A stretch of 64,000 bases of DNA from an uncultured Pelagibacteraceae bacterium (GCA_902566705.1 CACFJT010000002.1:62001-126000), one strand, 5' to 3'. Positions 39,131 to 48,744 are shown, numbered from the stretch's first letter. The notes: a model not told the origin generated them from the letters alone. Program-made: numbers and translations.

Positions 39131-39736
39131 ATGTTTCAAAGACTTTATAAAAAATGTTTAGAATTAGCTGCACATAAAAGTTCTAATTTTTATTTAGGGC
39201 TTGTATCTTTCATAGAGAGCTCGTTTTTTCCAATACCTCCAGATGTAATGATAATCCCTATGGTTATTGCTAAAAAAAGGAAATTTATAAAAATATTTTT
39301 AATAGCATCAATGCTTTCGGTACTTGGGGGAATATTTGGATATCTAATTGGATATTTTTTTTTTGATTTAGCGATGTATGTAATAGAATTTTATGGTTAT
39401 CAAGATAAAGTTGAAAATTTAAAATTGAGCATGTCTCAAGGGAGTGGGTTCCTTATGTGGCTTAGTATTCTTTTTTTAGCAGGATTTACACCTCTACCTT
39501 ATAAGGCTTTTACGATTTCAAGTGGTTTAATTGCATTTAATCTTCCCATTTTTATAATTGTTAGTTTAATTTCAAGAAGCCTTAGATTTTTTATAGTTGC
39601 TTATTTGTCTTATAAATTTGGAGAATTATTCAGTGAGTTCATGGAAAAACATGGATCAAAATGGTTCACCATAATTGGAATTATTGTAGTTATAATATTT
39701 TTCATAATATATTTAATTTTTAAATTTAATGGTTAA
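39131..39736 (+). CDS. DedA/YqaA-like VTT-domain membrane protein
   Basis: A polytopic protein of 201 residues with four to five hydrophobic segments. It contains SFIESSFFPIPPDVMIIPMV near the N-terminus and FTPLPYKAFTISSG in the second half, the paired re-entrant-loop motifs of the VTT (DedA/SNARE-associated) fold, closest to the YqaA subgroup. DedA-type proteins flip lipids such as undecaprenyl phosphate or phosphatidylethanolamine; the substrate here is not known. It overlaps dsbB by 8 bp, the first of three overlapping genes dedA-dsbB-coq7. Confidence 0.83.
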   Translation: MFQRLYKKCLELAAHKSSNFYLGLVSFIESSFFPIPPDVMIIPMVIAKKRKFIKIFLIASMLSVLGGIFGYLIGYFFFDLAMYVIEFYGYQDKVENLKLSMSQGSGFLMWLSILFLAGFTPLPYKAFTISSGLIAFNLPIFIIVSLISRSLRFFIVAYLSYKFGELFSEFMEKHGSKWFTIIGIIVVIIFFIIYLIFKFNG

Positions 39737-40211
39737 AATTAGTAAAACAATAACATTAAAGTTAATTTTTTTTATTAGCATTATTGCATTAACTTCAGCA
39801 TTTTTCATTGAATACGTTTTAGGTCATCAACCTTGTAACTTATGTGTTCTGGAAAGGTTTCCATATCTGTTAGCGTTAATCATTATTGTATTAAATTATA
39901 AATTTATTAATTTTGAAAAACGTTTCTTACTTCTACTTATTTTAATTTTTTTAGCTGCTACTATCTTATCTCTATATCACTTAGGTATTGAGCAAGGTTT
40001 TATTGAAGAATCATTAGTTTGCGATTTAAAAGATGGATCTAATCTGTTATCAAAAGAGGATATTTTAAAGCAATTACAAGAAAAAAGTGTAAGCTGCAAA
40101 GATGTTACATTTAAAATTCTAGGATTATCACTTACATCTTATAATATTATAATATCAATATTAATTGTTTATTTTACTTCTAAAGCTTATTTAAATTATG
40201 ACAAAAATTAA
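39729..40211 (+). CDS. dsbB: Disulfide bond formation protein DsbB
   Basis: A protein of 160 residues with four membrane helices. The first periplasmic loop carries the quinone-coupled CxxC pair (QPCNLCVLERFPY, about 35-47). The second loop has two further cysteines, in LVCDLKDG and VSCKDV. This is the full DsbB cysteine set for reoxidising DsbA with ubiquinone. It overlaps the DedA-like gene by 8 bp and coq7 by 14 bp. Lying before the ubiquinone gene coq7 fits its need for quinone, although compaction alone could explain the order. Confidence 0.9.
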   Translation: MVKISKTITLKLIFFISIIALTSAFFIEYVLGHQPCNLCVLERFPYLLALIIIVLNYKFINFEKRFLLLLILIFLAATILSLYHLGIEQGFIEESLVCDLKDGSNLLSKEDILKQLQEKSVSCKDVTFKILGLSLTSYNIIISILIVYFTSKAYLNYDKN

Positions 40212-40731
40212 TAAAAAAAAAATAGAGGAATTTATTCGAGTTGACCATGCTGGGGAACGTGGTGCAGTTAAAATTTATGAAGGACAATTACTTGCTCTAA
40301 ACACATTAGTTAAAGATGATAGTTTAAAAAAAGTAATTGAAGAAATGAAAGTTCATGAAAAAGAACATTCAGATTTTTTTGAAGAAGAAATTAAAAAAAG
40401 AAACATAAAACCCACAAAATTTCTTCCCTTATGGGACCTACTGGGTGTAGGATTGGGTTTTGGTTCTACTTTGCTTGGAAAAAAAGCTGCAATGCTTTGC
40501 ACTGCATCCGTTGAAGAAGTAATAGATGAACATTATTTGAATCAAATAAAACAACTTGATAACAGTGAAACAAAACTAAAAAAGAAAATAATTAAATTTA
40601 GAGAAGATGAGTTAAATCATAAGGATATTGCCTATGAAAAAGGTGCAACAAAAAAAGGTCCTTACTCTTTATTAGATAAAATTATTAAAACCGGGTCAAA
40701 AATTGCAATAAATATTTCTGAAAAAATTTAA
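40198..40731 (+). CDS. coq7: Demethoxyubiquinone hydroxylase Coq7
   Basis: A ferritin-like diiron enzyme of 177 residues starting with IRVDHAGERGAVKIYEGQ, which supplies the first glutamate and Asp-His pair. EEMKVHEKEH follows, then VEEVIDEHY and FREDELNHKDIA give the remaining E and ExxH ligands. It hydroxylates the demethoxyubiquinone ring, the penultimate step of ubiquinone synthesis. The start lies inside the end of dsbB. The stop codon shares TTAA with the convergent HNH gene. Confidence 0.95.
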   Translation: MTKINKKKIEEFIRVDHAGERGAVKIYEGQLLALNTLVKDDSLKKVIEEMKVHEKEHSDFFEEEIKKRNIKPTKFLPLWDLLGVGLGFGSTLLGKKAAMLCTASVEEVIDEHYLNQIKQLDNSETKLKKKIIKFREDELNHKDIAYEKGATKKGPYSLLDKIIKTGSKIAINISEKI

Positions 40732-41297
40732 GATTCTAGCTCTACATCCCAATACAAGTAATCCATCCAACTTTTATGTAAAAAATTTGGAGGAAAATTT
40801 TTACCATTTTTGTGTAGATCCTCTGTTGTTGGTCGATAAGGATACTGATGTAACTTCATACCTGAATGTTTTAATAGTTTTCCGCCCTTTTTTACATTGC
40901 ATGCTGAACAAGCTGTTACAACATTATCCCAATTAGTTTCACCGCCTTTTGACCTAGGTAATAAATGATCGAAAGTTAACTCCTCATTACTACCACAATA
41001 TTGGCAGGAAAATTTATCTCTTAAAAACACATTAAACCTAGTAAAACTTGGCTTGCTTTGAGGAACAATATAATCTTTTAAAGCGATGACGCTTGGTAAT
41101 TTCATATTAAATGATGGACTCCTTATAGTTCTATCGTAATTACTCACAATGATAACTCGATCAAGAAAAACTGATTTGACTGTATCCTGCCATGACCATA
41201 AAGACAAAGGGTAGTAACTCAAGGGTCTATAGTCTGCATTAAGGACTAGTGCAGGGCACTTCTCTAATGAAACATTTTGTTCGATAAAATTATTCAT
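40728..41297 (-). CDS. HNH-family endonuclease
   Basis: A protein of 189 residues. An N-terminal region (ALVLNADYRPLSYYPLSLWSW) typical of the widespread chromosomal HNH protein precedes the HNH domain at about 95-140. A zinc knuckle CQYC (98-101) and CSAC (130-133) frames catalytic His111 in FDHLLPRSKGGETNWDN. It is a metal-dependent nuclease of unknown role, common as a single housekeeping-like gene in alphaproteobacteria and not part of an obvious restriction or phage locus. It ends tail-to-tail with coq7. Confidence 0.88.
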   Translation of the reverse strand: MNNFIEQNVSLEKCPALVLNADYRPLSYYPLSLWSWQDTVKSVFLDRVIIVSNYDRTIRSPSFNMKLPSVIALKDYIVPQSKPSFTRFNVFLRDKFSCQYCGSNEELTFDHLLPRSKGGETNWDNVVTACSACNVKKGGKLLKHSGMKLHQYPYRPTTEDLHKNGKNFPPNFLHKSWMDYLYWDVELES

Positions 41298-41344
41298 TAA
41301 CTAATTTTAACTCAGTTAAACAATTTTATCAATAATAAGAGATA

Positions 41345-41995
41345 TTAAACTTTTTTTATAATAAAATTTAAAGCTGTACTTGATGCTTCAATAGGAATAT
41401 GATGATCACAATTTTTTATTAATAATGTATCTACTTTGACATTATTTCTAATTAAAAAATCTTTTGCTTCTAGTAAATGTGTTGATGGGACAATTTGATC
41501 AGCTTCACCATGTATAAGCAATGTTTCAGTATTATTTTTTATTCTATTTTTTAGATCTTTTTGATTTATTATTTTTCCAGAAAAACCAACTATACATGAA
41601 AATTTTTCTTCAAGAGTGAGACCAACATTTAAAGACATCATACATCCCTGACTAAATCCAGATAAACAGATATGATTATTTGATAAATTGAACTCTTGTT
41701 TTATTTCATTAATAAATTTTTTTAAAACTTTTTCAGCTTTAATTGATTGCTCTAGTATGTAATCAGAATTATCTTTGGTTAAATCAAACCACTGATAACC
41801 AGAGGGATTTATTGCACATGGCTCGTGACCATTAGGACAAATAAAGACTGTATTAGGCATATGTCTTTTCCAGTTTAAAGATAGCATGCTTATATCCTTT
41901 CCATCACCTCCGTAACCATGAAGCAAAATTATTGCATTTTTGATTTCAAAACCGTTTTCAGGTTTAATAATTACGGAATCTAGGCAAAATGTCAT
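41345..41995 (-). CDS. Phospholipase/carboxylesterase-type hydrolase
   Basis: An alpha/beta hydrolase of 216 residues of the phospholipase/carboxylesterase (YpfH/acyl-protein thioesterase) family. The oxyanion region is LLHGYGGDGKD, the nucleophile elbow GFSQG, Asp lies in HGEADQIVP and His in NCDHHIP. It probably cleaves short acyl esters in the cytosol; no signal peptide is present. It is a single gene divergent from the HIG1-like gene (50-bp gap). Confidence 0.85.
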   Translation of the reverse strand: MTFCLDSVIIKPENGFEIKNAIILLHGYGGDGKDISMLSLNWKRHMPNTVFICPNGHEPCAINPSGYQWFDLTKDNSDYILEQSIKAEKVLKKFINEIKQEFNLSNNHICLSGFSQGCMMSLNVGLTLEEKFSCIVGFSGKIINQKDLKNRIKNNTETLLIHGEADQIVPSTHLLEAKDFLIRNNVKVDTLLIKNCDHHIPIEASSTALNFIIKKV

Positions 41996-42045
41996 AGTAG
42001 ATAAATTATGTTTTTTATGTCAAAACACAATCTAAAATAAATAAT

Positions 42046-42249
42046 ATGATTTCAGGAATATTAGTAAAAGTTTTATCAATAGCACTTTTGATTGCTGTAG
42101 GAATAGTTTTAATTTTAGGTATAGGCACTCTTTTTAAGGGAGGAGAAACAAGTAAGAAATATTCAAATAAATTAATGCAGCTAAGAGTAATTTTACAGTT
42201 TATTGCTATTATTGCTTTGGTGGGCTTTGCTTACTTTTTTAAAAATTAG
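42046..42249 (+). CDS. HIG1-domain twin-transmembrane protein
   Basis: A protein of 67 residues with two membrane helices (about 7-29 and 47-64) joined by a polar loop with GGETSKKYSNKLMQLRV. This is the HIG1/Rcf1-type pattern found in alphaproteobacteria and mitochondria, where it associates with cytochrome oxidase assembly or supercomplexes. It is a single small gene. Its stop TAG shares TTAG with the convergent tlpA-like gene. The role in this organism is inferred only from family resemblance. Confidence 0.78.
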   Translation: MISGILVKVLSIALLIAVGIVLILGIGTLFKGGETSKKYSNKLMQLRVILQFIAIIALVGFAYFFKN

Positions 42250-42755
42250 TTATATTTTTTTATCCAATTAACAAAATTTTTATCTTCAAAATCTATTGAA
42301 CCTATTACTCTAGCAAATTCTTGGCCTTCTTTATTTATTAATATTGATGTAGGTACACCTCTTAGAGAAAACATTTTTGCTAATGTTGTTGGAGGATCAA
42401 AATAAGGTTCGAAGTTTTTAATATTAAGATCTACAAAAAATTTGTTAACTTTGTCTAAATTTTCTTTACCAATATTGATTGCAAAAATTTTTATTTTATC
42501 TAATTCTGAGTTGGCTTGAAGTTTATCTAATGATGGCATTTCTTCTTTGCAAGGTTCACACCAGGTTGCCCAAAAATTCAGTAATAATAAATTACCCTTA
42601 TATTCATTGATATTAATCTTTTGATCTTTTTGGTCTAAAAAAATAACATTATCATATGTTTTTGGTACTTTGTGGATTACAATATTTTTAATACCAGGTA
42701 ATTCTTTAGCCACAACATTTGTTATCAAAAGAATAAATATTATTAAAAATCTCAT
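42246..42755 (-). CDS. TlpA-like thioredoxin-fold protein
   Basis: The protein has 169 residues. An N-terminal signal sequence or membrane anchor (about 1-16) ends in VVA-KE. The thioredoxin fold follows, with active site WATWCEPCKEEMPS and the cis-Pro loop RGVPTSILI. It probably acts in the periplasm as a thiol-disulfide reductase, for example for cytochrome c or oxidase maturation. It is divergent from argH over only 24 bp. tlpA beside argH-lptM-lysA is a known alphaproteobacterial arrangement. Confidence 0.87.
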   Translation of the reverse strand: MRFLIIFILLITNVVAKELPGIKNIVIHKVPKTYDNVIFLDQKDQKININEYKGNLLLLNFWATWCEPCKEEMPSLDKLQANSELDKIKIFAINIGKENLDKVNKFFVDLNIKNFEPYFDPPTTLAKMFSLRGVPTSILINKEGQEFARVIGSIDFEDKNFVNWIKKYN

Positions 42756-42779
42756 ATTAAATAGGTATAATTAAATATC

Positions 42780-44171
42780 ATGACAAAAAATAAAAACAAC
42801 CAAGCAATCTGGAACACACGGATAAAAAAAAATACATCAACTTTGTTTCAAAAAGTTGGTAATTCAATAGATATTGATAAAAGACTTTATAAAGAAGACA
42901 TCCTAGGATCAATTGCTCATGTTGAAATGCTTTTTAAGCAAAAAATAATTTCATTCAAAATAAAAAATAAAATTATTTATGGACTAACAAAAATTCGCAA
43001 GGAAATCACAAACAATAAATTTGAGTTTCATAAAAAATATGAAGATATTCATATGAATATCGAAAAGAGACTTTTTCAAATTATAGGTGAAGAAGCTGGC
43101 TATGTTCACACTGCAAGATCGAGAAATGATCAAGTAATTACTGATTTAAAAATTTGGATTAAAAATTCAACTAATGAAATAAATAATAATATTAATAAAG
43201 TTATCAAGAGTACAATCAAGTTAGCTGAAAAAAATGTTGAGACTATCATGCCTGGATTTACTCATCTTAAAAATGCGCAAGCTATCTCTTTTGCACATTA
43301 TTTAATGTCTTATGTAGAAATGTTTAATAGAGATAAAAAGAGATTTTCTAATAATTTAGGCAGTTTAAATGAAAATCCATTGGGTGTAGCAGCATTAGCA
43401 GGTACATCATTTAATATAGATAGAAATTATACAACTAAAAAACTTGGTTTTAAAATACCTACAAATAATTCCATTGATACAGTTTCGGATAGGGATTTTG
43501 TATTAGATTTTTTATACGCTTCATCTGTATGTGCTATGCATATTTCTAGAATTGCTGAAGAGTTAATTATTTGGAATTCTGATGGTTTTAACTTGATCAA
43601 TTTATCTGATAAAGTTGTTACTGGATCATCAATAATGCCGCAAAAGAAGAATCCCGATCTTTTAGAATACTTGCGTGGAAAATCAGGAGTCACTTATGGA
43701 AATTTATTTTCGATGCTTGCAATTTTAAAAGGATTACCATTGTCTTATTATAAAGATTTGCAAGACGATAAAGAGATTGTTTTCAAATCTAACGACAATT
43801 TAAATAATAGTTTAAAAATTTTTGATGAAATACTAAAGAATTGTAATCCAAATAAGAGTAAAATGTTAGAACTTGCTAATTCTGGATACATTACAGCAAC
43901 TGACTTAGCTGACTATCTTGTGAAAAATCACTCAATGTCTTTTAGAAAAGCATATCAAAAAACTACTGCTATAGTTAATTTTGCTGAAAAAAGAAAAAAG
44001 AAATTAAATGAATTGACTTTAGAGGAATTAAGAAAAATTGTACCTAAACTGAAAGATGACGTGTTAAAAGTATTTAATTTAAAAAATTCAATTAATTCTA
44101 AAAAATCTTATGGTGGAACTTCTTTTGATAATATTAAAAAAATGATAATGAAATATAAAAAAGAAAAATGA
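42780..44171 (+). CDS. argH: Argininosuccinate lyase
   Basis: A fumarase/aspartase-superfamily enzyme of 463 residues. Conserved segments include DIHMNIEKRL, HTARSRNDQV (substrate-binding TARSRND) and the flexible signature loop GSSIMPQKKNPD with the catalytic serine. It splits argininosuccinate into arginine and fumarate, the last step of arginine synthesis. Its TGA overlaps the ATG of lptM (ATGA), starting the argH-lptM-lysA-plsC run. Confidence 0.96.
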   Translation: MTKNKNNQAIWNTRIKKNTSTLFQKVGNSIDIDKRLYKEDILGSIAHVEMLFKQKIISFKIKNKIIYGLTKIRKEITNNKFEFHKKYEDIHMNIEKRLFQIIGEEAGYVHTARSRNDQVITDLKIWIKNSTNEINNNINKVIKSTIKLAEKNVETIMPGFTHLKNAQAISFAHYLMSYVEMFNRDKKRFSNNLGSLNENPLGVAALAGTSFNIDRNYTTKKLGFKIPTNNSIDTVSDRDFVLDFLYASSVCAMHISRIAEELIIWNSDGFNLINLSDKVVTGSSIMPQKKNPDLLEYLRGKSGVTYGNLFSMLAILKGLPLSYYKDLQDDKEIVFKSNDNLNNSLKIFDEILKNCNPNKSKMLELANSGYITATDLADYLVKNHSMSFRKAYQKTTAIVNFAEKRKKKLNELTLEELRKIVPKLKDDVLKVFNLKNSINSKKSYGGTSFDNIKKMIMKYKKEK

Positions 44172-44299
44172 TTAAAAAATTTACTGTAATTATATTATTA
44201 TTTTGTGCAGTTATTTCTTGTGGAAAGAAAGGCGATCCTAAATACATAGATCCAGATAAGAAAGCAGAAATAAAAGAATTTTCAGTTAACTTGGCTTAA
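44168..44299 (+). CDS. lptM: LptM-like small lipoprotein
   Basis: A short gene of 43 codons, ATG 44168 to TAA 44299. It has a signal peptide with lipobox VISC and lipidated Cys18, followed by GKKGDPKY, close to the CGxKGPxY motif of LptM/YifL. LptM is an outer-membrane lipoprotein that helps mature the LptDE lipopolysaccharide translocon. Its position between argH and lysA is the usual alphaproteobacterial one. It overlaps argH by 4 bp and lysA by 1 bp. It is too short for many gene callers. Confidence 0.83.
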   Translation: MIKKFTVIILLFCAVISCGKKGDPKYIDPDKKAEIKEFSVNLA

Positions 44300-45513
44300 T
44301 GAAATACATTAATAAAATATTAACAATAGAAAAAGTTAATCTCCAAAAAATTGCAAATAAATTTGGAACTCCATTTTATTCTTACTCCTATTCCAAATTA
44401 AAAGAAAATATAAATAATTTTAAAAAAAACTTCAGATCTTTTTCACCACTTATCTGCTTTGCAGTTAAATCCAACACAAATGTTAATTTAATTAGAGAAA
44501 TCAAAAAATTTGGATTAGGTGCTGATGTTGTTTCGGTAGGAGAACTGATGATGGCACTAAAAGCAGGAATTAATCCAAGCAAAATAGTATTTTCCGGTGT
44601 TGGTAAAACAACAAGTGAAATCAGCTTCGCTATTGATAAAAAAATTTTGCTAATTAACGCAGAGTCTTTAAGTGAAATAAAAGAAATAAATCGAATAGCA
44701 AAATCAAAAAATAAAATAATAAAAATTGGTGTAAGACTAAACCCCAACACTGATGCAAAAACTTTAAGTCAAATATCCACTGGGAAAAAAGAAAATAAAT
44801 TTGGTGTTAATAAAAATACATTCTATGAAATTATAAATTATTGCGAAAATTCAAAAAATATTGATTTAAAATGTCTAAGTGTTCATATAGGTAGTCAGAT
44901 TTTAGACCATAAACCTTATGAAAAAATGCTTAAAGCAGTTAGTCAAATCCTTAATAAAACAAATCACAAATTTGAATTTATAGATTTAGGTGGAGGTATG
45001 GGCATTATTTACTCTGATAAAAATAAAAAACTAAATTATAGAAAATACAACACAGCAATTCTTAAATTTTTAAGAAAACATAAAGTTAAAATTATATTTG
45101 AGCCAGGTAGATCAATTATTGGCGATACCGGGACATTAGTGTCAAAAATAATTTACATAAAAGATAGCGGAAGTAAAAAATTTATCATTTTAGATGCTGC
45201 AATGAACGATTTAATGAGACCTGCTTTGTATGGTGCGTTTCATAAAACTTTACCTATTACAAAATCTAACCAAAAATCTAAAAAACCATATGAATTTGTA
45301 GGTCCTATTTGTGAAAGTACAGATAAATTTGTTACATTAAAAAAATTTCAAGTGTTGAAAGAAAAAGATTTAATAGCAATATGTGATGTGGGAGCTTATG
45401 GAATGTCACTTAGCTCAAATTATAATTTAAGACCTAAACCAGTAGAATTACTAATAAAAGGATCAAAAATTAAAGTAATAAGAAAAAGACAAAAGCATAA
45501 AGATATAATTTAG
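44299..45513 (+). CDS. lysA: Diaminopimelate decarboxylase
   Basis: A fold-type III PLP enzyme of 404 residues. PLP lysine lies in FAVKSNTN (about 53-60). VHIGSQ, the glycine-rich phosphate loop DLGGGMGI, EPGRSI and the catalytic-site GPICESTD follow. It makes lysine from meso-diaminopimelate. The start overlaps the lptM stop (TAATG). Confidence 0.96.
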   Translation: MKYINKILTIEKVNLQKIANKFGTPFYSYSYSKLKENINNFKKNFRSFSPLICFAVKSNTNVNLIREIKKFGLGADVVSVGELMMALKAGINPSKIVFSGVGKTTSEISFAIDKKILLINAESLSEIKEINRIAKSKNKIIKIGVRLNPNTDAKTLSQISTGKKENKFGVNKNTFYEIINYCENSKNIDLKCLSVHIGSQILDHKPYEKMLKAVSQILNKTNHKFEFIDLGGGMGIIYSDKNKKLNYRKYNTAILKFLRKHKVKIIFEPGRSIIGDTGTLVSKIIYIKDSGSKKFIILDAAMNDLMRPALYGAFHKTLPITKSNQKSKKPYEFVGPICESTDKFVTLKKFQVLKEKDLIAICDVGAYGMSLSSNYNLRPKPVELLIKGSKIKVIRKRQKHKDII

Positions 45514-45525
45514 CTTTTGACAAAA

Positions 45526-46227
45526 ATGATAAGAAATTTTTTATTTTCAGTATTATTTTTCACTGGAATTATTTTTATTTCGATAATTTTTTTACCATCA
45601 TTTTTTTTACCTAAACAGGTAGTTTTGGTTGGAGGTAAATTAATGGGCCATTGGGCTAGTTTTTGTTTAAAGTTTATTCTTTCAGTAAAAATTTCTATTA
45701 GAGGAAGAGAAAATATTATTAAAAATGAAAAATTTTTTATAGCAGCATCTCATCAATCAATGTTTGAAACTTTTTATTTGCAGACAATATTTAACTCACC
45801 TGTATTTATTCTGAAAAAAGAATTATTGTTAATACCAATATTTGGGTGGTACTTAAAAAAAATAGGATCAATTTCAATAAAAAGAAATAAAGTTACAAAA
45901 GACAACTTGGGTTTTTTTGGTGATATCTCAAAAATGATGGCTACTTCTAATAGACCTTTAATTATTTTTCCTCAAGGAACTAGAGTTCTTCCAGATGAAA
46001 GACCACCTTTTAAAAAGGGTGCTTCTAGAATTTATGAAGAGCTAAATGTTTCTTGTCAGCCAGTTGCAATTAACTCTGGATATGTGTGGCCAAAAAAAGG
46101 TGAAAAGAAACCTAACAAAACAATTACAATCTCTATTCTAAAACCAATTCCTGCTGGGTTAACAAAAGAAAATTTTATTCAAATTCTTGAAAATAATATT
46201 TATTCAGAGTTAGACTTAATTAATTAG
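45526..46227 (+). CDS. plsC: 1-acyl-sn-glycerol-3-phosphate acyltransferase
   Basis: A protein of 233 residues from ATG 45526; a TTG at 45517 would add three residues. The first 30 residues form a membrane anchor. Acyltransferase motifs are HQSMFETF (HX4D-like, with Glu in the usual Asp position) and FPQGTR (EGTR-like, with Gln in place of Glu). These are common variants in this alphaproteobacterial branch. It acylates lysophosphatidic acid to phosphatidic acid in membrane lipid synthesis. It follows lysA closely and its stop shares TTAG with that of dnaN. Confidence 0.88.
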   Translation: MIRNFLFSVLFFTGIIFISIIFLPSFFLPKQVVLVGGKLMGHWASFCLKFILSVKISIRGRENIIKNEKFFIAASHQSMFETFYLQTIFNSPVFILKKELLLIPIFGWYLKKIGSISIKRNKVTKDNLGFFGDISKMMATSNRPLIIFPQGTRVLPDERPPFKKGASRIYEELNVSCQPVAINSGYVWPKKGEKKPNKTITISILKPIPAGLTKENFIQILENNIYSELDLIN

Positions 46228-47336
46228 CCCTTCATAGGCATAACAACAAAAATACTGTCAAAATCACCTGGATCTTTTATTAATGCTGGTGAACCAGTAT
46301 CATTAAAGAAAATTTCAACTTTATCTCCATCCAACTGTGAGGCAACATCTATCAAATATCTAGAGTTGAAGCTTATCTCTAAATCATGATCAAAATTAAC
46401 GCTTAAAGTTTCTTTACCATCACCACTGTTGGTATTATTCACCGACAGATCTAGAATATCTTTAGATAAATTAAATTTAACACCATCTTTTTTATCTAAT
46501 GAAACAGATGCAACTCTATCAACAGAATTTAAAAATAATTTTAAATCTATTTCTAATTTTTTTTGATTATTTTTAGGAATAACCTGAATGTAATTAGGAA
46601 ATTTTCCATCAATTAATTTAGAAATTAAAATACTATTATTTAATTCAAATTTTATTTTTGATTTAACATTTGAAACTTTTACATCTCCATCATAATTATC
46701 TAATAAAGAGCAAAGTTGAAAAATCGTTTTTTTAGGTAAAATAATTGGATCGAAATCAATTTTTTCCTCTAATCTTATTTTTGAAATAGACATTCTATGA
46801 CTATCAGTTGCAACTGCTGTTAAATAATTTTTATCTTCAACTTCTGTTTGATGAAAATAAATACCACTTAAATAATGCCTTGTTTCATCATTTGAAACTG
46901 AAAATTTACACTTATTTAACAATTTCAAAAGTTGTTTTGATTTAATTATAAATTCATTTTGATTAAAATTTTCATCTGTCAGTGGAAACTCTGTTGCATT
47001 TATACAATTCAAATTAAAAATAGATTTTTCAGACTCTACTTGTAATTTACTTATATCTGTTAAAGAAAGATTTATTTTTTTTCCTGAGTTGAACTTTCTT
47101 ATAATATCATACATTATTGAGGAAGTTGTGGTTGTTTTACCCTCTTCTAAAATTTCTACATTGTTTAACTGATGTATAAATATTAAGTCTAGATCAGTTG
47201 CAGTAATAATAAGTTTTGAATTACTTGCATCTAACAGAATATTTGAAAGAATTGGTAGTGTGCTTCTTTTTTCAATAACACCTTGGCAATAATTTAATGC
47301 TTGCTGAAGGTCTTGTTGATTAACGTTAAATTTCAT
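46224..47336 (-). CDS. dnaN: DNA polymerase III beta sliding clamp
   Basis: A protein of 370 residues with three clamp domains of about 120 residues each. It starts MKFNVNQQDLQQAL, has TDLDL in domain 1 and ATDSHRMSISKI in domain 2, and ends with the usual VMPMKG. It is the processivity clamp for replicative polymerase and repair partners. It overlaps the dnaA end by 11 bp, giving dnaA-dnaN on one transcript. Confidence 0.97.
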   Translation of the reverse strand: MKFNVNQQDLQQALNYCQGVIEKRSTLPILSNILLDASNSKLIITATDLDLIFIHQLNNVEILEEGKTTTTSSIMYDIIRKFNSGKKINLSLTDISKLQVESEKSIFNLNCINATEFPLTDENFNQNEFIIKSKQLLKLLNKCKFSVSNDETRHYLSGIYFHQTEVEDKNYLTAVATDSHRMSISKIRLEEKIDFDPIILPKKTIFQLCSLLDNYDGDVKVSNVKSKIKFELNNSILISKLIDGKFPNYIQVIPKNNQKKLEIDLKLFLNSVDRVASVSLDKKDGVKFNLSKDILDLSVNNTNSGDGKETLSVNFDHDLEISFNSRYLIDVASQLDGDKVEIFFNDTGSPALIKDPGDFDSIFVVMPMKG

Positions 47337-48744
47337 TTTCTTTATTATTATATAAAATCTGGTTTTTTAATTTATTTATATTGTCAACCATCTCAGGATC
47401 TTTTTCTTTTATCTTTTCAATAGTTTTTACTGAATGAATTATTGTTGTATGGTCTCGGTTAGAAAATTCTCTTCCAATTTCAGGTAATGATTTAGAAGTC
47501 AAAATTTTAGTTAAATAAATTGCTGTTTGCCTAGGTCTTACTAAGTATCGTGATCTTCTAGATGATAACATTTCATTTTTGCTGATTTTGAAGAACTTGC
47601 AAACAATTGTCTGAATTAGATCTATTGTAAGCTTGTTTTCTGCTAAATTTAATAAATCCTTTAAAACTACTTTTGTTTCAGCTAGATTTGGAACTTTGTT
47701 ATAAATTCTTGAAAATGAAACAATTCTGTTTATTGCACCAACTAACTCCCTCACGTTTCCAGTAATTTCATTACTTATAAAATCTTGAATTTCTCTAGAA
47801 ACTTTTAATTTTTCTGAATACAAAGCGTTCAATTCTTCTGTTTTTTTCTCAACTATTTTTTTTCTTAGATCAAGGTCTGGCTTTTGAATATCAACAACTA
47901 ATCCACCAGAAAATCTTGATTTAATTCTTTCTTGAATTCTTGATAATTTGTTTGGTGCTCGATCAGCTGACATAATTATTTGAGATCCTTTATCAAGTAA
48001 TGCATTAAATGTGTGAAAGAACTCCTCCTGCATTGCTTCTTTTCCACTTATAAACTGAATATCATCAATTAATAAAATATCTGTATTTCTAAAATATTCT
48101 TTAAACTTAACCATATCGTTTGATTTAATTGATTTAATAAACTGATACATGAAACGTTCAGCAGAAATAAACATTACTTTATTATTTTTTTTGACCTCTA
48201 AACCTATTGAATTTAATAAGTGAGTTTTTCCCATTCCGACACCACCATAAATGTAAAGCGGATTATAATGTGATATATTTTCTGAAACTTTTAAGGATGC
48301 TTCGTAAGCCAATCTATTACTTGAACCAGTTATAAAATTATCAAATCTTTTATTTGGGTCAATTCGATTATACTGGAGATATGAGTCTTTGATAAATGAA
48401 ACATTTTCAATTGTATTAATTTCTTTAGTATCGCTATCTTTTAAAGCTATATTTTGAGCTTTTTCAACTATTTTGAATTCAATTCTAATAATATCTTTTT
48501 TGTATACTTTAATTATTTGTAAAATTTGATCTAAATATCTTGATGTAATCCAATCTCTAATAAATCTCGTTGGAACTGATAGCAGTAAATAATTATTAAA
48601 TTCCTCTACAAAAGAAATCTTTTTTAACCAGCTATCATAAATTTCCAAGCCGAGTTTATTTTTCATTTCATTCTGCACTTGCTTCCATTCGAAGACTTCT
48701 GAGGAAAAATTGTTAATATTTTCTGTATTTATTAATTTGTTCAT
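47326..48744 (-). CDS. dnaA: Replication initiator DnaA
   Basis: The protein has 472 residues. Domain I is at the N-terminus (about 18-100) with a linker to 140. The AAA+ domain has Walker A GGVGMGKTHL, Walker B LLIDDIQ and sensor ARNAP-like SADRAPNKL. The DNA-binding domain IV has RRSRYLVRPRQTAIYL and the signature DHTTIIHSVKTIE. It opens the replication origin. The 312-bp spacer upstream carries repeats and is the natural place to look for oriC. Confidence 0.97.
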   Translation of the reverse strand: MNKLINTENINNFSSEVFEWKQVQNEMKNKLGLEIYDSWLKKISFVEEFNNYLLLSVPTRFIRDWITSRYLDQILQIIKVYKKDIIRIEFKIVEKAQNIALKDSDTKEINTIENVSFIKDSYLQYNRIDPNKRFDNFITGSSNRLAYEASLKVSENISHYNPLYIYGGVGMGKTHLLNSIGLEVKKNNKVMFISAERFMYQFIKSIKSNDMVKFKEYFRNTDILLIDDIQFISGKEAMQEEFFHTFNALLDKGSQIIMSADRAPNKLSRIQERIKSRFSGGLVVDIQKPDLDLRKKIVEKKTEELNALYSEKLKVSREIQDFISNEITGNVRELVGAINRIVSFSRIYNKVPNLAETKVVLKDLLNLAENKLTIDLIQTIVCKFFKISKNEMLSSRRSRYLVRPRQTAIYLTKILTSKSLPEIGREFSNRDHTTIIHSVKTIEKIKEKDPEMVDNINKLKNQILYNNKENEI

